Source: Streptomyces fructofermentans (lineage in GTDB: Bacteria; Actinomycetota; Actinomycetes; Streptomycetales; Streptomycetaceae). Taken from it: a stretch of 64,000 nucleotides of DNA. Made by a program: the position numbers and the translations under genes. This document shows positions 1-9,311 of the stretch, one piece after another. Position 1 is the stretch's first letter; every line of letters starts with the position of its first letter. The stretch lies in the NCBI RefSeq assembly GCF_014651055.1, contig NZ_BMWD01000002.1:217909-281908 (forward strand). Direction: 5' to 3'. The notes below the pieces were generated by a model that saw nothing but the letters and a program-made list of their open reading frames with translations, did no database searches and was not told the DNA's origin.

Positions 1-2241
1 CAGCTGCGCACGCTCGAGGAGCGGTTGCGGTACCTGCGCGAGCTGGAGGACCGGCGCTCCGCGATCCTCGACTCGGTGCGCGAGCAGGGCAGGCTGACCG
101 ACGAGCTGGCCGCGCGGATCCGCGGCGCCGAGACCAAGGCGCGGCTGGAGGACATCTACCTGCCCTTCAAGCCGAAGCGGCGCACCAAGGCGCAGATCGC
201 CCGCGAGGCGGGTCTGGAGCCCCTCGCCGACGGACTGCTCGGCGACCCGTCCGTGGACCCGCTCGCGGCTGCCACGGCCTTCGTCGACGCGGACAAGGGT
301 GTCGCCGACCCGCAGGCCGCGCTGGACGGTGCCCGCGCGATCCTCACCGAGCGGTTCTCGGAGGACGCCGACCTGATCGGCGAACTGCGCGAGCGCATGT
401 GGGTGCGCGGCCGGCTGGCCGCGAAGGTGCGCGCGGGCAAGGAGGAGGAGGGCGCCAAGTTCGCCGACTACTTCGACTTCTCCGAGCCCTTCAAGGAGCT
501 GCCCTCGCACCGCGTGCTCGCCATGCTGCGCGGCGAGAAGGAGGACGTCCTCGACCTCGTCCTGGAGCCGGAGGAGCCCACCGAGGGGCCTTCGTCGTAC
601 GAGGGGATCGTCGCCCACCGCTTCGGGATCGCGGACCGCGGCCGCCCGGGCGACAAGTGGCTCACGGAGACCGCCCGTTGGGCCTGGCGCACCCGCATCC
701 TCGTGCACCTCGGCATCGACGTGCGCCTCAGGCTGCGCACCGCCGCCGAGGACGAGGCGGTGAACGTCTTCGCGACGAACCTGCGCGACCTGCTGCTCGC
801 CGCCCCGGCGGGCACGCGGGCGACCCTCGGCCTCGACCCCGGCTTCCGTACGGGTGTGAAGGTGGCCGTGGTCGACGCGACGGGCAAGGTCGTCGCCACC
901 GACGTGATCCACCCGCACGTCCCGGCCAACAGGTGGGACGAGTCCGTCGCGAAGCTCGCCCGGCTCGCCCGGGAGCACAGCGTCGACCTGATCGCGATCG
1001 GCAACGGCACGGCGTCCCGCGAGACGGACAAGCTCGCCGGCGACCTCATCACGCGACACCCCGAGCTCTCGCTCACCAAGGTGATGGTGTCCGAGGCGGG
1101 CGCGTCCGTGTACTCGGCGTCGGCGTTCGCGTCCCAGGAGCTGCCCGACATGGACGTGTCGCTGCGCGGCGCCGTCTCCATCGCGCGCCGCCTCCAGGAC
1201 CCGCTCGCCGAGCTGGTGAAGATCGACCCCAAGTCGATCGGCGTCGGCCAGTACCAGCACGACCTGTCCGAGGTGAAGCTCTCGCGCTCGCTCGACGCCG
1301 TCGTGGAGGACTGCGTCAACGGCGTGGGCGTGGACGTCAACACGGCGTCCGCGCCGCTGCTCTCCCGGGTCTCCGGAATCACCTCGGGCCTCGCCGAGAA
1401 CATCGTGGCGCACCGTGACGCGAACGGCCCGTTCGTGTCCCGTACGGCCCTGAAGAAGGTGCCCCGGCTCGGCCCGAAGGCGTACGAGCAGTGCGCGGGC
1501 TTCCTGCGGATCCGCGGCGGCGACGACCCGCTGGACGCGTCGAGCGTGCACCCCGAGGCCTACCCGGTGGTGCGGCGCATGGTGAAGAGCGCCGGCGGCG
1601 AGGTCGCCTCGCTGATCGGCAACACGGGCGTGCTGCGCGGGCTGAGGGCCGACGAGTTCGTCGACGACACCTTCGGCCTGCCGACGGTGACCGACATCCT
1701 CAAGGAGCTGGAGAAGCCGGGGCGCGACCCGCGTCCCGCCTTCAGGACGGCCACCTTCAAGGACGGCGTGGAGAAGATCGCCGACCTGGCCCCCGGGATG
1801 GTGCTCGAAGGCGTCGTCACGAACGTGGCCGCGTTCGGCGCCTTCGTGGACGTCGGTGTGCACCAGGACGGCCTGGTGCACGTCTCCGCGATGTCCAGGA
1901 CGTTCGTCAAGGACCCGCGGGACGTCGTGAAGTCCGGGGACATCGTCAAGGTCAAGGTGATGGACGTCGACATCCCGCGCAAGCGGATCTCGCTGACGCT
2001 GCGGCTGGACGACGAGGCGGCCGCCCCGGCCGAGCAGGGCGGCGGCGGACGCCCGCAGCGGGGCGGCGGCCGGCCCCCTCAGCAGCGCGGCCAGCAGCGC
2101 CAGCCCCGCGGCGGCACGGGCGGCAACAGCGGCGGGGGTGGGGGCGGCAGCACGCGCCAGGCGCCGGCACCGGGCAACAGCGCGATGGCCGACGCGTTGC
2201 GGCGCGCGGGGCTGGTCGACCCGAAGAAGGGCAAGCGGTGA
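1..2241 (+). CDS. tex: Tex-family RNA-binding transcription accessory protein, 5' end outside window
   Basis: The reading frame is open from base 1, so the start codon lies upstream and about 746 residues are visible (Tex proteins are usually 750-800). Domain order fits Tex: an N-terminal helical region, a YqgF/RuvX-like fold ([17 protein letters not shown]), a helix-hairpin-helix segment around [15 protein letters not shown], and an S1 RNA-binding domain ([20 protein letters not shown]). The C-terminal tail is rich in Gly, Arg and Gln, a disordered RNA-binding extension common in actinobacterial Tex. Tex binds nucleic acid and affects transcription and RNA stability in the cytoplasm. It stands alone and is followed by a strong hairpin. 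Assignment is secure; only the N-terminus is missing. Confidence 0.95.
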   Translation, partial: QLRTLEERLRYLRELEDRRSAILDSVREQGRLTDELAARIRGAETKARLEDIYLPFKPKRRTKAQIAREAGLEPLADGLLGDPSVDPLAAATAFVDADKGVADPQAALDGARAILTERFSEDADLIGELRERMWVRGRLAAKVRAGKEEEGAKFADYFDFSEPFKELPSHRVLAMLRGEKEDVLDLVLEPEEPTEGPSSYEGIVAHRFGIADRGRPGDKWLTETARWAWRTRILVHLGIDVRLRLRTAAEDEAVNVFATNLRDLLLAAPAGTRATLGLDPGFRTGVKVAVVDATGKVVATDVIHPHVPANRWDESVAKLARLAREHSVDLIAIGNGTASRETDKLAGDLITRHPELSLTKVMVSEAGASVYSASAFASQELPDMDVSLRGAVSIARRLQDPLAELVKIDPKSIGVGQYQHDLSEVKLSRSLDAVVEDCVNGVGVDVNTASAPLLSRVSGITSGLAENIVAHRDANGPFVSRTALKKVPRLGPKAYEQCAGFLRIRGGDDPLDASSVHPEAYPVVRRMVKSAGGEVASLIGNTGVLRGLRADEFVDDTFGLPTVTDILKELEKPGRDPRPAFRTATFKDGVEKIADLAPGMVLEGVVTNVAAFGAFVDVGVHQDGLVHVSAMSRTFVKDPRDVVKSGDIVKVKVMDVDIPRKRISLTLRLDDEAAAPAEQGGGGRPQRGGGRPPQQRGQQRQPRGGTGGNSGGGGGGSTRQAPAPGNSAMADALRRAGLVDPKKGKR

Positions 2242-2271
2242 CGGGCGGGCGCTGACCGCCGGAGCGCGGGT

Positions 2272-2309
2272 CGTCACGCGGCACGAACCCCGGTTCGCGC
2301 CGCGTGACG
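2272..2309 (+). terminator. Long hairpin terminator after tex
   Basis: Thirty nucleotides after the tex stop there is an inverted repeat with arms CGTCACGCGGC (2272-2282) and GCCGCGTGACG (2299-2309). The inner arms CGAACC and GGTTCG continue the stem after one A.C mismatch. The total is about 17 pairs with a 2-nt loop. There is no T-run, as usual for Streptomyces terminators. Confidence 0.75.
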
Positions 2310-2718
2310 GATGGGCACCGGCGATGCGGCCGTGCTCCGTCCGGTCGGGCGGCCGTTCCCGTCCGCTCGGGCGGCGGGCCTGCGGCGGTCGCACGGCCCG
2401 GTCGACGGCCGGACTCACGGCCGATCCCCGTTCCGGTCGCCCGGTGGCCGGTCGCACAGCCCTGTCGGTGGCGGTCGCACGGCGGGTCGGTCCCCGGTCG
2501 ACGGCCGGTCCGGGAAAGGTCGGCGGTGTTCCGGTCTGCGGACTCCGCCGGGCGCGGGGTTCGTTGCCGAGGCGCGCGCAGCGCCGCGTGGCGGGGACGC
2601 ACGGGACCCGGCTTCTCCCCTCACCCCGATCGGCGAAATGCCCCACACCGGGACCTTGTGCCCCGGTAGCCTGTCCGGACCTCAAGCTGTGCGGCGTCAT
2701 TCATTTCGGGGGCGGAAC
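2310..2718. other. Intergenic region with degenerate GC-rich repeats
   Basis: I see no convincing gene between the tex hairpin and the next start. The DNA is built from short degenerate direct repeats. For example CCGGTCGACGGCCGG occurs at 2398-2412 and again at 2494-2508, and GGTCGCACGG also recurs. The last 60 bases, of more mixed composition, probably hold the promoter of the downstream gene, but I could not identify a clear -35/-10 pair. Confidence 0.5.
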
Positions 2719-3474
2719 ATGACCGCGGGGAATTCCAAGGACCGGATCTCCAAGGACGGAATCCTGGCGGCGGTCGTCGCAATCGTCCTCGCCGTCGTGG
2801 GATTCCTGTTCGCGAGCAGCGACGACTCCGAAGGCTCCGACGACAGCGCCCGGCCCTCCGTGAGCGCCTCGGCAATTCCCGAGGAGTCGCGCGAGGCCCC
2901 GTCACCGACCGTGCGGCCGGAGGAGTCGGCCTCCTCCCCGGAGGACACCCCGGACGAGGGATCGGGCGACGGAGGATCGGACGGCGACGGCCCCGGCGAC
3001 GACGGGAATGGTCGGGAGACCGGGCCCGGCGAACCGCTCGACGAAGCGGACCTCGGGCCGCGGGTCGCACATCTGGCCGACGACCTGAACCCCGTGGAGA
3101 GAAACGTCTACGACGGGACCGCCACAGTCGCCCTCACTACCTACACGTCGTCCATTTGGAAGGACATCGGCCCCGGGAGAACACTCAGCAGTGTTTATGT
3201 CGTCTACGACCTGCAGGGGCAGTGGAAGAAATTCATCGCGGACGTCGGCCCGAAAAGCACGTCCCGGACCGACGCGGTGATGGATTTCGAGGTGTACGCG
3301 GACGACAGGAAACTCGGGGAGGTGCACAGGACCACGATGAAGCGCTCGGCACACATCGAGCTGAACGTCACCGGGGTCGGGCACCTCCGGCTGGTCGCCA
3401 AGCACGTCAGCGGCAGCACGAGCGGGGCCTACACGGGGCAGGCCGTCTGGGGTTCCGCCCGGCTGGAGGGCTAG
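2719..3474 (+). CDS. Membrane-anchored protein with C-terminal NPCBM-type domain
   Basis: This 251-residue protein starts at the ATG at 2719, just before a hydrophobic segment (ILAAVVAIVLAVVGFLFA, residues about 14-31) that would be a signal anchor. An acidic, Ser/Pro/Gly-rich linker (about residues 34-110) follows. The C-terminal 130 residues look like an NPCBM/NEW2 domain, a jelly-roll module thought to bind carbohydrate: FEVYADDRKLGEVHRTTMKR followed by a LRLVAKH strand. Topology would place this domain outside the cell. No enzymatic domain is present, so a surface sugar-binding or structural role is inferred. The gene is convergent with the ABC-F gene downstream. Confidence 0.75.
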   Translation: MTAGNSKDRISKDGILAAVVAIVLAVVGFLFASSDDSEGSDDSARPSVSASAIPEESREAPSPTVRPEESASSPEDTPDEGSGDGGSDGDGPGDDGNGRETGPGEPLDEADLGPRVAHLADDLNPVERNVYDGTATVALTTYTSSIWKDIGPGRTLSSVYVVYDLQGQWKKFIADVGPKSTSRTDAVMDFEVYADDRKLGEVHRTTMKRSAHIELNVTGVGHLRLVAKHVSGSTSGAYTGQAVWGSARLEG

Positions 3475-3505
3475 GCCCTCCCCCATCGTGGCCGTCTGGG
3501 GCCGG

Positions 3506-5146
3506 TCAGTGCTCCGTCACCCTGCCCGCGGCCACCTCCAGACGGCGGGTGGTGCGGACCGCGTCCAGCATCCGGCGGTCGTGCGTGACGAGGAGCAGCG
3601 TGCCCTCATACGTGTCGAGAGCCGACTCCAGTTGCTCGATGGCCGGCAGGTCGAGGTGGTTCGTCGGCTCGTCGAGCACGAGGAGGTTGACGCCCCTGCC
3701 CTGGAGCAGGGCGAGCGCCGAGCGGGTGCGCTCACCCGGTGAGAGCGTCGCGGCCGGGCGCAGCACATGCTCCGCCTTCAGACCGAACTTGGCCAGCAGC
3801 GTGCGGACTTCGGCGGGCTCGGTGTCGGGGACGGCCGCGGCGAAAGCGTCGAGCAGTGTCTCCGGGCCGAGGAACAGCTTGCGCGCCTGGTCGACCTCGC
3901 CGACGACGACGCCCGAGCCGAGCGTGGCGTGTCCGGCCGAGAGCGGCACCCGGCCGAGCAGGGCGCCCAGCAGGGTCGACTTGCCCGCGCCGTTGGCGCC
4001 GGTGACGGCGACCCGGTCCGCCCAGTCGATCTGGAGCGTGGCCGGACCGAGGGTGAAGCCGCCGCGGCTCACCTCCGCGTCGCGCAGTGTGGCGACGACC
4101 GCCCCCGAGCGCGGGGCGGCGGCGATCTCCATCCGCAGCTCCCACTCCTTGCGCGGCTCCTCCACCGTGTCCAGGCGCTCGATCATGCGCTGGGTCTGCC
4201 GCGCCTTCGAAGCCTGCTTCTCGCTGGCCTCGCTGCGGAACTTGCGGCCGAGCTTGTCGTTGTCGTTGCCCGCCTTGCGCCGGGCGTTCTTGACGCCCTT
4301 GTCCATCCAGGAGCGCTGCATCTGGGCCCGCCCCTCCAGCGCGGCCCGCTTGTCGGCATACTCCTCGAAGTCCTCGCGGGCGTGCCGGCGCGCCACGTCC
4401 CGCTCCTCCAGGTAGGCCTCGTAACCGCCGCCGTAGAGGGTGATCTGCTGCTGGGCGAGGTCGAGTTCGAGGACCTTGGTGACCGTGCGGGTGAGGAACT
4501 CGCGGTCGTGGCTGACGACCACCGTGCCCGCGCGCAGCCCCGAGACGAAGCGCTCCAGGCGCTCCAGGCCGTCCAGGTCGAGGTCATTGGTCGGCTCGTC
4601 CAGCAGGAACACGTCGTAACGGGAGAGCAGCAGGGAGGCGAGTCCGGCGCGGGCCGCCTGTCCGCCGGACAGCGAGGTCATCGGCTGGTCGAGGCCCACC
4701 GTGAGGCCGAGCGTGCCGGCGACCTCCTCGGCGCGCTCGTCGAGGTCGGCCCCGCCCAGTGCGAGCCAGGTCTCCAGACTCGTCGCGTACGCGTCGTCCG
4801 AACCGGGCGCACCCTCGACGAGCGCCTGCGTGGCCTCGTCCATCACCCGCTGGGCCTCCGCGACGCCCGTGCGGCGGGCCAGGAACTCCCGTACGGTCTC
4901 GCCGGTCCGGCGCTCGGGCTCCTGGGGCAGATGGCCGACGCTCGCGGTCGGCGGGGACAGGCGGAGTTCGCCCTCCTCGGGCTTGAGGAGCCCGGCGAGC
5001 ATCCGCAGCAGCGTGGACTTGCCGGCACCGTTGGCGCCGACGAGGCCGATCACGTCGCCGGGCGCGACGACGAGGTCGAGCCCGGCGAACAGGGTGCGGT
5101 CGCCGTGGCCGGCGGCGAGGTTCTTGGCGACGAGAGTGGCAGTCAT
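3506..5146 (-). CDS. ABC-F family ATPase (translation factor or antibiotic-resistance type)
   Basis: A 546-residue protein with two ABC ATPase cassettes and no membrane segments, the ABC-F layout. The first half has Walker A GANGAGKST, signature LSGGQAARAG and Walker B LLDEPTNDLDLD. The second half has GANGAGKST, LSPGERTRSALALL and LVLDEPTNHLDLP. A charged linker (about residues 230-330, with ARRKAGNDNDKLGRKFRSEA) corresponds to the P-site tRNA interaction motif. ABC-F proteins act on the ribosome, either as housekeeping factors or by displacing antibiotics; sequence alone does not separate these. The start is the ATG at 5146. The upstream same-strand gene ends only 37 bp away, so co-transcription is possible. 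Confidence 0.93.
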   Translation of the reverse strand: MTATLVAKNLAAGHGDRTLFAGLDLVVAPGDVIGLVGANGAGKSTLLRMLAGLLKPEEGELRLSPPTASVGHLPQEPERRTGETVREFLARRTGVAEAQRVMDEATQALVEGAPGSDDAYATSLETWLALGGADLDERAEEVAGTLGLTVGLDQPMTSLSGGQAARAGLASLLLSRYDVFLLDEPTNDLDLDGLERLERFVSGLRAGTVVVSHDREFLTRTVTKVLELDLAQQQITLYGGGYEAYLEERDVARRHAREDFEEYADKRAALEGRAQMQRSWMDKGVKNARRKAGNDNDKLGRKFRSEASEKQASKARQTQRMIERLDTVEEPRKEWELRMEIAAAPRSGAVVATLRDAEVSRGGFTLGPATLQIDWADRVAVTGANGAGKSTLLGALLGRVPLSAGHATLGSGVVVGEVDQARKLFLGPETLLDAFAAAVPDTEPAEVRTLLAKFGLKAEHVLRPAATLSPGERTRSALALLQGRGVNLLVLDEPTNHLDLPAIEQLESALDTYEGTLLLVTHDRRMLDAVRTTRRLEVAAGRVTEH

Positions 5147-5183
5147 CAGGGCCCGATCCTAATCGTCCCGGCGGGTGCACCCG

Positions 5184-6203
5184 TCAGCGCGCCATCGCCT
5201 CCACCAGGACACCCCCCGAGGTGCGCGCGACGATGAAGGACTCTCCCCTGGTGGCCCTGGCGTCCAGCGGGAGCCGGTGGCGGCCCGCCTCCAGGACGCC
5301 GTCGAAGACCTCGTGCATGTGGGTGCGGTAGAGGCGGTCCAGCCGGTACGCGGTCAGCCGCACCCGGCAGGTGGAGGTGACCTCGACGCCCGCCTCGCCG
5401 TCGACGGCGACCAGCCGGGTCAGCCGGCGCTGCTCCTCGGGGCTGCGGTCCAGGGCGTTCTCTATCTGGGCGACGAGGAGGGGGACGATCGGGGCGAGTC
5501 CCTCGACGTACGCGACGTCGACGCCGGCGCGTTCGAAGGACTGCCGTACGGCGGTACGTTCCTGCTCGGTGACCGCGCGGCCGAACACCACGGCCCCGTA
5601 GCCGCGCAGTTCGTCGGCGGGGACACCGGCTGCGTCCCGGGTGATGTCGGCGCCGATGCCGATGATGCGCAGCGCGGCGGCGAGTCTGGCGAGGACCGCG
5701 GCCCGGGCGCCGATGAGGAGCACCCGGCGGCGCTCGCCCCCGGCCCCGTCGAGCACGGCTCCCAGGGCGGCCCTGTACGCGTCGCCGTGGAAGCGGAACG
5801 GGCCGATGCCGTGGTAGCCGTTGCGCGTGAGGTCCGCGTGCTCGTCGGTCTGCCAGGCGAAGTCGCGCCACACGTAGTCGTCGCCGTCGCGTTCGATCAC
5901 GGCGGTCACGGCACCGCAGGCGAGGTCCTCGCACTCGGGGCAGCCGTATATGACGTACCGGCCCGCCTCCAGGGGCGCCCGGCCCTCCAGCAGGAGGCTG
6001 CGCACCTGGGCGGTGAAGATCGCGGGCGGCACGTCGGAGGCGAGGGGGGACACGGCGTCGAGGTCGGAGAGCTGGTACAGCAGCGGGCGCCCGTCGACGA
6101 TGAAGTCCACGAAATCCCGGTGCACTCGGTAGTCACCGTTGGCAAGGACTCCACCGGCTCGCATCGCCGGTGCCAGGCCGAAGGTCGCGTACTCGGCAGA
6201 CAT
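5184..6203 (-). CDS. Uncharacterised conserved protein (often labelled oxidoreductase)
   Basis: A 339-residue soluble protein I cannot assign. The ATG at 6203 begins MSAEYATFGLAPAMRAGG. About residues 90-105 hold a cysteine cluster, YGCPECEDLACG (C-x2-C-x4-C), which may bind metal. The middle contains a Rossmann-like stretch (RRVLLIGARAAVLARLAAAL) followed by a second alpha/beta segment. The C-terminus is strand-rich without signature. There is no signal peptide or membrane segment. The gene is divergent from the amino-acid-oxidase-like gene (67 bp between starts), so the two may share a regulatory region. The oxidoreductase label used for relatives is not supported by a catalytic motif I can see. 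Confidence 0.6.
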   Translation of the reverse strand: MSAEYATFGLAPAMRAGGVLANGDYRVHRDFVDFIVDGRPLLYQLSDLDAVSPLASDVPPAIFTAQVRSLLLEGRAPLEAGRYVIYGCPECEDLACGAVTAVIERDGDDYVWRDFAWQTDEHADLTRNGYHGIGPFRFHGDAYRAALGAVLDGAGGERRRVLLIGARAAVLARLAAALRIIGIGADITRDAAGVPADELRGYGAVVFGRAVTEQERTAVRQSFERAGVDVAYVEGLAPIVPLLVAQIENALDRSPEEQRRLTRLVAVDGEAGVEVTSTCRVRLTAYRLDRLYRTHMHEVFDGVLEAGRHRLPLDARATRGESFIVARTSGGVLVEAMAR

Positions 6204-6269
6204 GCTGTGAGTATCCCCAGAGCACGCCCGTTCCGAGCACGGCATGACATATTCCGCTAACGTCCCCGC

Positions 6270-7238
6270 GTGGCGAAGGACCGGAACGGCGATGTGATCG
6301 TGGTCGGCAGCGGGGTCGTCGGACTGACGACGGCCGTCGTGCTGGCCGAGAGCGGCAGACGGGTGGCGGTCCGGACCCGGGAGCCCGCGGAGGCGACGAC
6401 CTCGGCCGTCGCCGGCGCCCTGTGGTGGCCGTACAGCATCGAACCGGTGGAACTCGCCCGCGCGTGGGCGCTGCGCTCGCTCACGGTGTACGAGGAGCTG
6501 GCGGAGCGCCCCGGGGAGACGGGCGTACGCATGGTCGAGGGTGTAATGGGCGAGGCCCGGCTGGACGAGCACGGGCCCTGGGCGGCCGGACGGCTGCCGG
6601 GGCTGCGCGCCTCCACCCCGGCGGAGTACGCGGGCAGCGGGATGTGGGCGCGGCTGCCGCTGATCGACATGCCGGTGTACCTGCGGTGGCTGCGCGAGAG
6701 GTTCCGGCGGGCGGGCGGCACGGTCGAGGCGCGGACGGTGACCGACCTGGCCGGGGTCCGGGCGCCCGTCGTCGTCAACTGCACGGGCCTGGGCGCCCGG
6801 GACCTCGTGCCCGATCCGCACATGCGTCCCGTGCGCGGGCAGTTGGTGATCGCCGAGAACCCCGGCATCCGTACCTGGGTGGTCTCCACCGACGCGGCGG
6901 CGGGGACCACGACGTACGTCTTCCCGCACCCGGACCGGCTGGTGCTGGGCGGCACCACCGATCCGGACGACTGGACGACGGAGCCCGATCCTGCGGTGGC
7001 CGCGCGGATCGTCGAGCGGTGCGCGGCGCTGCGCCCCGAGGTCGCGGGGGCCAAGGTCATCGGGCACCGGGTGGGGCTGCGGCCGGTCCGTTCGGCGGTG
7101 CGGTTGGAGCGGGAGGTGGGTCCGGACGGCGGGACGCTCGTGCACAACTACGGGCACGGCGGTGCGGGTGTGACGGTGGCGTGGGGCTGCGCCTGGGATG
7201 CGGCGGAACTCGCCACCGGGGCGGTCCCGGGCCGCTGA
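6270..7238 (+). CDS. FAD-dependent oxidoreductase, D-amino-acid-oxidase family
   Basis: A 322-residue flavoprotein starting at GTG 6270. The N-terminal dinucleotide-binding motif is VIVVGSGVVGLTTAVVLAES. The C-terminal signature HNYGHGGAGVTVAWGCA matches the D-amino-acid oxidase pattern, and the length is close to the usual 320-350 residues. These enzymes use O2 to deaminate D-amino acids to 2-oxo acids, ammonia and peroxide. Residues such as RLPLIDMPVYLRWL lie in the substrate domain, but I cannot assign the substrate. A member acting on another imino or amino acid is possible. The gene is followed by a convergent hairpin shared with the BCCT transporter gene. Confidence 0.88.
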   Translation: MAKDRNGDVIVVGSGVVGLTTAVVLAESGRRVAVRTREPAEATTSAVAGALWWPYSIEPVELARAWALRSLTVYEELAERPGETGVRMVEGVMGEARLDEHGPWAAGRLPGLRASTPAEYAGSGMWARLPLIDMPVYLRWLRERFRRAGGTVEARTVTDLAGVRAPVVVNCTGLGARDLVPDPHMRPVRGQLVIAENPGIRTWVVSTDAAAGTTTYVFPHPDRLVLGGTTDPDDWTTEPDPAVAARIVERCAALRPEVAGAKVIGHRVGLRPVRSAVRLEREVGPDGGTLVHNYGHGGAGVTVAWGCAWDAAELATGAVPGR

Positions 7239-7342
7239 GGGTTCGGTTGCGGGACCTGCGGTTCACGGCCCGGCAGGTCGGGAGCGGGGCGGTTCGGAGG
7301 CCCCGCGGTCCGAGCGCCCCGCGGTCCGGGGGCGGAGCGCGT

Positions 7343-7376
7343 CGGGCGCCGCGTCCCGTGGGGGGCGCGGCGCCCG
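7343..7376. terminator. Bidirectional hairpin between convergent genes
   Basis: Arms CGGGCGCCGCG (7343-7353) and CGCGGCGCCCG (7366-7376) are perfectly complementary (11 bp), with a 12-nt loop. The hairpin lies between the stops of the amino-acid-oxidase-like gene (7238, plus) and the BCCT gene (7398, minus), so it could end both transcripts. Confidence 0.7.
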
Positions 7377-7397
7377 GGTCGGGGTGGCGCCCCGGTG

Positions 7398-9107
7398 TCA
7401 GCCGTGGTCGTGGCCGAGCGGGTCCCCTTCCGTCTCGGTGCCGGCACCCGGGCCGACCCTGATCTCGAATTCGCCGTCGTACTTCTTGTGGCCCTCGATC
7501 ACGGCGAGTTCGACGGCCTCGGACCCCATCTCGCCGCGCACGATGACCGGGTCCATGCGGAGGTCCCGCATCAGGGCCACGCACATCCCGATCATGACGA
7601 GGACGAACGGCGCGGCGGCCAGGATCGTCAGGTTCTGCAGACCGGTGAGGGCGTCGCCCTGTCCGCTGCCGACCAGCAGCATGATCGCGGCGACCGCTCC
7701 GGTCACCACGCCCCAGAACACCACGACGACACGGCCGGGTTCGAGGGCGCCCTTCTGGGAGAGCGTGCCCATCACGATGGAGGCGGCGTCGGCGCCCGAG
7801 ACGAAGAAGATGCCGACGAGGATCATCACGAGCAGGCTCGTGGCGGTCGCGATCGGGAACTCCTGCAGGAGGCCGAAGAGCTGGCCCTCGGGGGTCTTCT
7901 CTCCGCCGAGCGCGCCGCGCTCCTCCAGCTTCATCGCCGTGCCGCCGAAGATCGCGAACCAGACGAGGCTGACCGAGCTGGGCACGAGGATCACACCGCC
8001 GACGAACTGCCGGATGGTGCGGCCCCGGCTGATGCGCGCGATGAACATGCCGACGAAGGGCGTCCAGGAGATCCACCAGGCCCAGTAGAAGACGGTCCAG
8101 CTCCCGAGCCAGTCCGCGACGCCCTCGCCGGCACTGGCCTCGGTACGGCCCGCGAGCTCGGGCAGATCACCGAGGTAGGCGAAGATCGAGGTGGGCAGCA
8201 GGTCGAGCACGATGATCGTGGGACCCGCGATGAACACGAACGCGGCGAGCGCCAGCGCGAGCACCATGTTGATGTTGGAGAGCCACTGGATGCCCTTCTC
8301 GACGCCGGACACGGCCGAGGCGACGAACGCCACGGTCAGCACGGCGATGATCGTGACGAGCAGGGCGTTGCTCACCGAGTCCATCCAGTCCAGCTCCTTG
8401 AAGCCGGAACCGATCTGGAGGGCGCCGAGGCCCAGCGACGCCGCGGAGCCGAAGACGGTGGCGATGATCGCGAGGATGTCGATCGCCCGGCCGCCGACGC
8501 CGTTGGCGTGCTTCTCGCCGATGAGCGGGGTGAAGACCGCGCTGATCGTCTGGCGCCGGCGCTTGCGGTAGGTGCTGTAGGCGATCGAGAGGCCCACCAC
8601 CGCGTAGATGGCCCAGGGGTGCAGCGTCCAGTGGAACAGGGTGGTCGCCATCGCCGTCTCCATGCGTTCCGCGGAGTCGGCGGGGGTGGTGCCCGGCGGG
8701 GGCGTCAGATAGTGCGCGAGGGGTTCGCTCACCCCGTAGAACATCAGGCCGATGCCCATGCCCGCGCTGAACATCATCGCGATCCACGACACCGTACGGA
8801 ACTCGGGCTCCTCCCCCTCGGCGCCCAGGTGGATGCGGCCGTACCTGCTGATCGCGAGCCACAGCGCGAAGACCACGAAGCACGAGGCGGCCAGGATGAA
8901 GGCCCAGCCGCCGTTGTGGATCAGGCCGTTGAGCATCTTCGTCGAGACGCTCTCCAGCGAGTCGGTCGCGACCGACCCCCAGATCACGAAGGCCACGGTG
9001 AGCACGGCGGTCACGCCGAACACCACGCGGTCCGTCCGGGGGCCGGAGCGGCCGGGGAGGTCCGACGGGTCGCCGGGGTCTCCCTTCTCCTGCAGGCCGT
9101 CCGTCAT
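7398..9107 (-). CDS. BCCT family transporter (glycine betaine/choline/carnitine)
   Basis: A 569-residue integral membrane protein with about twelve hydrophobic segments. The family hallmark is clear: the Trp-rich FYWAWWISWTPFVGMFIARI stretch, followed by SRGRTIRQF and a GVILVPSS segment. An earlier conserved segment is GMGIGLMFYGVSEPLAHY. BCCT carriers bring quaternary ammonium compounds into the cell with sodium or proton, usually for osmoprotection or as carbon and nitrogen. The ATG at 9107 is chosen because GGGAGGG precedes it by 9-10 bases and the hydrophobic core starts about residue 27. The acidic, His-containing C-terminal tail may be the osmosensory domain. Substrate is not predictable from motifs alone. 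Confidence 0.95.
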   Translation of the reverse strand: MTDGLQEKGDPGDPSDLPGRSGPRTDRVVFGVTAVLTVAFVIWGSVATDSLESVSTKMLNGLIHNGGWAFILAASCFVVFALWLAISRYGRIHLGAEGEEPEFRTVSWIAMMFSAGMGIGLMFYGVSEPLAHYLTPPPGTTPADSAERMETAMATTLFHWTLHPWAIYAVVGLSIAYSTYRKRRRQTISAVFTPLIGEKHANGVGGRAIDILAIIATVFGSAASLGLGALQIGSGFKELDWMDSVSNALLVTIIAVLTVAFVASAVSGVEKGIQWLSNINMVLALALAAFVFIAGPTIIVLDLLPTSIFAYLGDLPELAGRTEASAGEGVADWLGSWTVFYWAWWISWTPFVGMFIARISRGRTIRQFVGGVILVPSSVSLVWFAIFGGTAMKLEERGALGGEKTPEGQLFGLLQEFPIATATSLLVMILVGIFFVSGADAASIVMGTLSQKGALEPGRVVVVFWGVVTGAVAAIMLLVGSGQGDALTGLQNLTILAAAPFVLVMIGMCVALMRDLRMDPVIVRGEMGSEAVELAVIEGHKKYDGEFEIRVGPGAGTETEGDPLGHDHG

Positions 9108-9251
9108 CGGCGGCACCCTCCCTGGAAGTAGTGCGGGCACGAGGTACTCGTCATGTCCTACGGCGTACCACAGGTACTGCCCCCGTCCTCGTCTCAGCAG
9201 TCCGTGTCGGGCTCCCCCGCCGCCAAGTGGCACGGGTGCGTTCGCGCGGCG

Positions 9252-9283
9252 GCCGGGCGGGCCTGGTTGCCGGCCCGCCCGGC
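9252..9283 (-). terminator. Hairpin terminator after the S15 peptidase gene
   Basis: Perfect 12-bp arms GCCGGGCGGGCC (9252-9263) and GGCCCGCCCGGC (9272-9283) flank an 8-nt loop. They lie about 29 bases past the stop of the peptidase gene read on the minus strand. No T-run follows. Confidence 0.7.
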
Positions 9284-9311
9284 CCGGACGCGGCGCCGGT
9301 CCCGCGGAGCG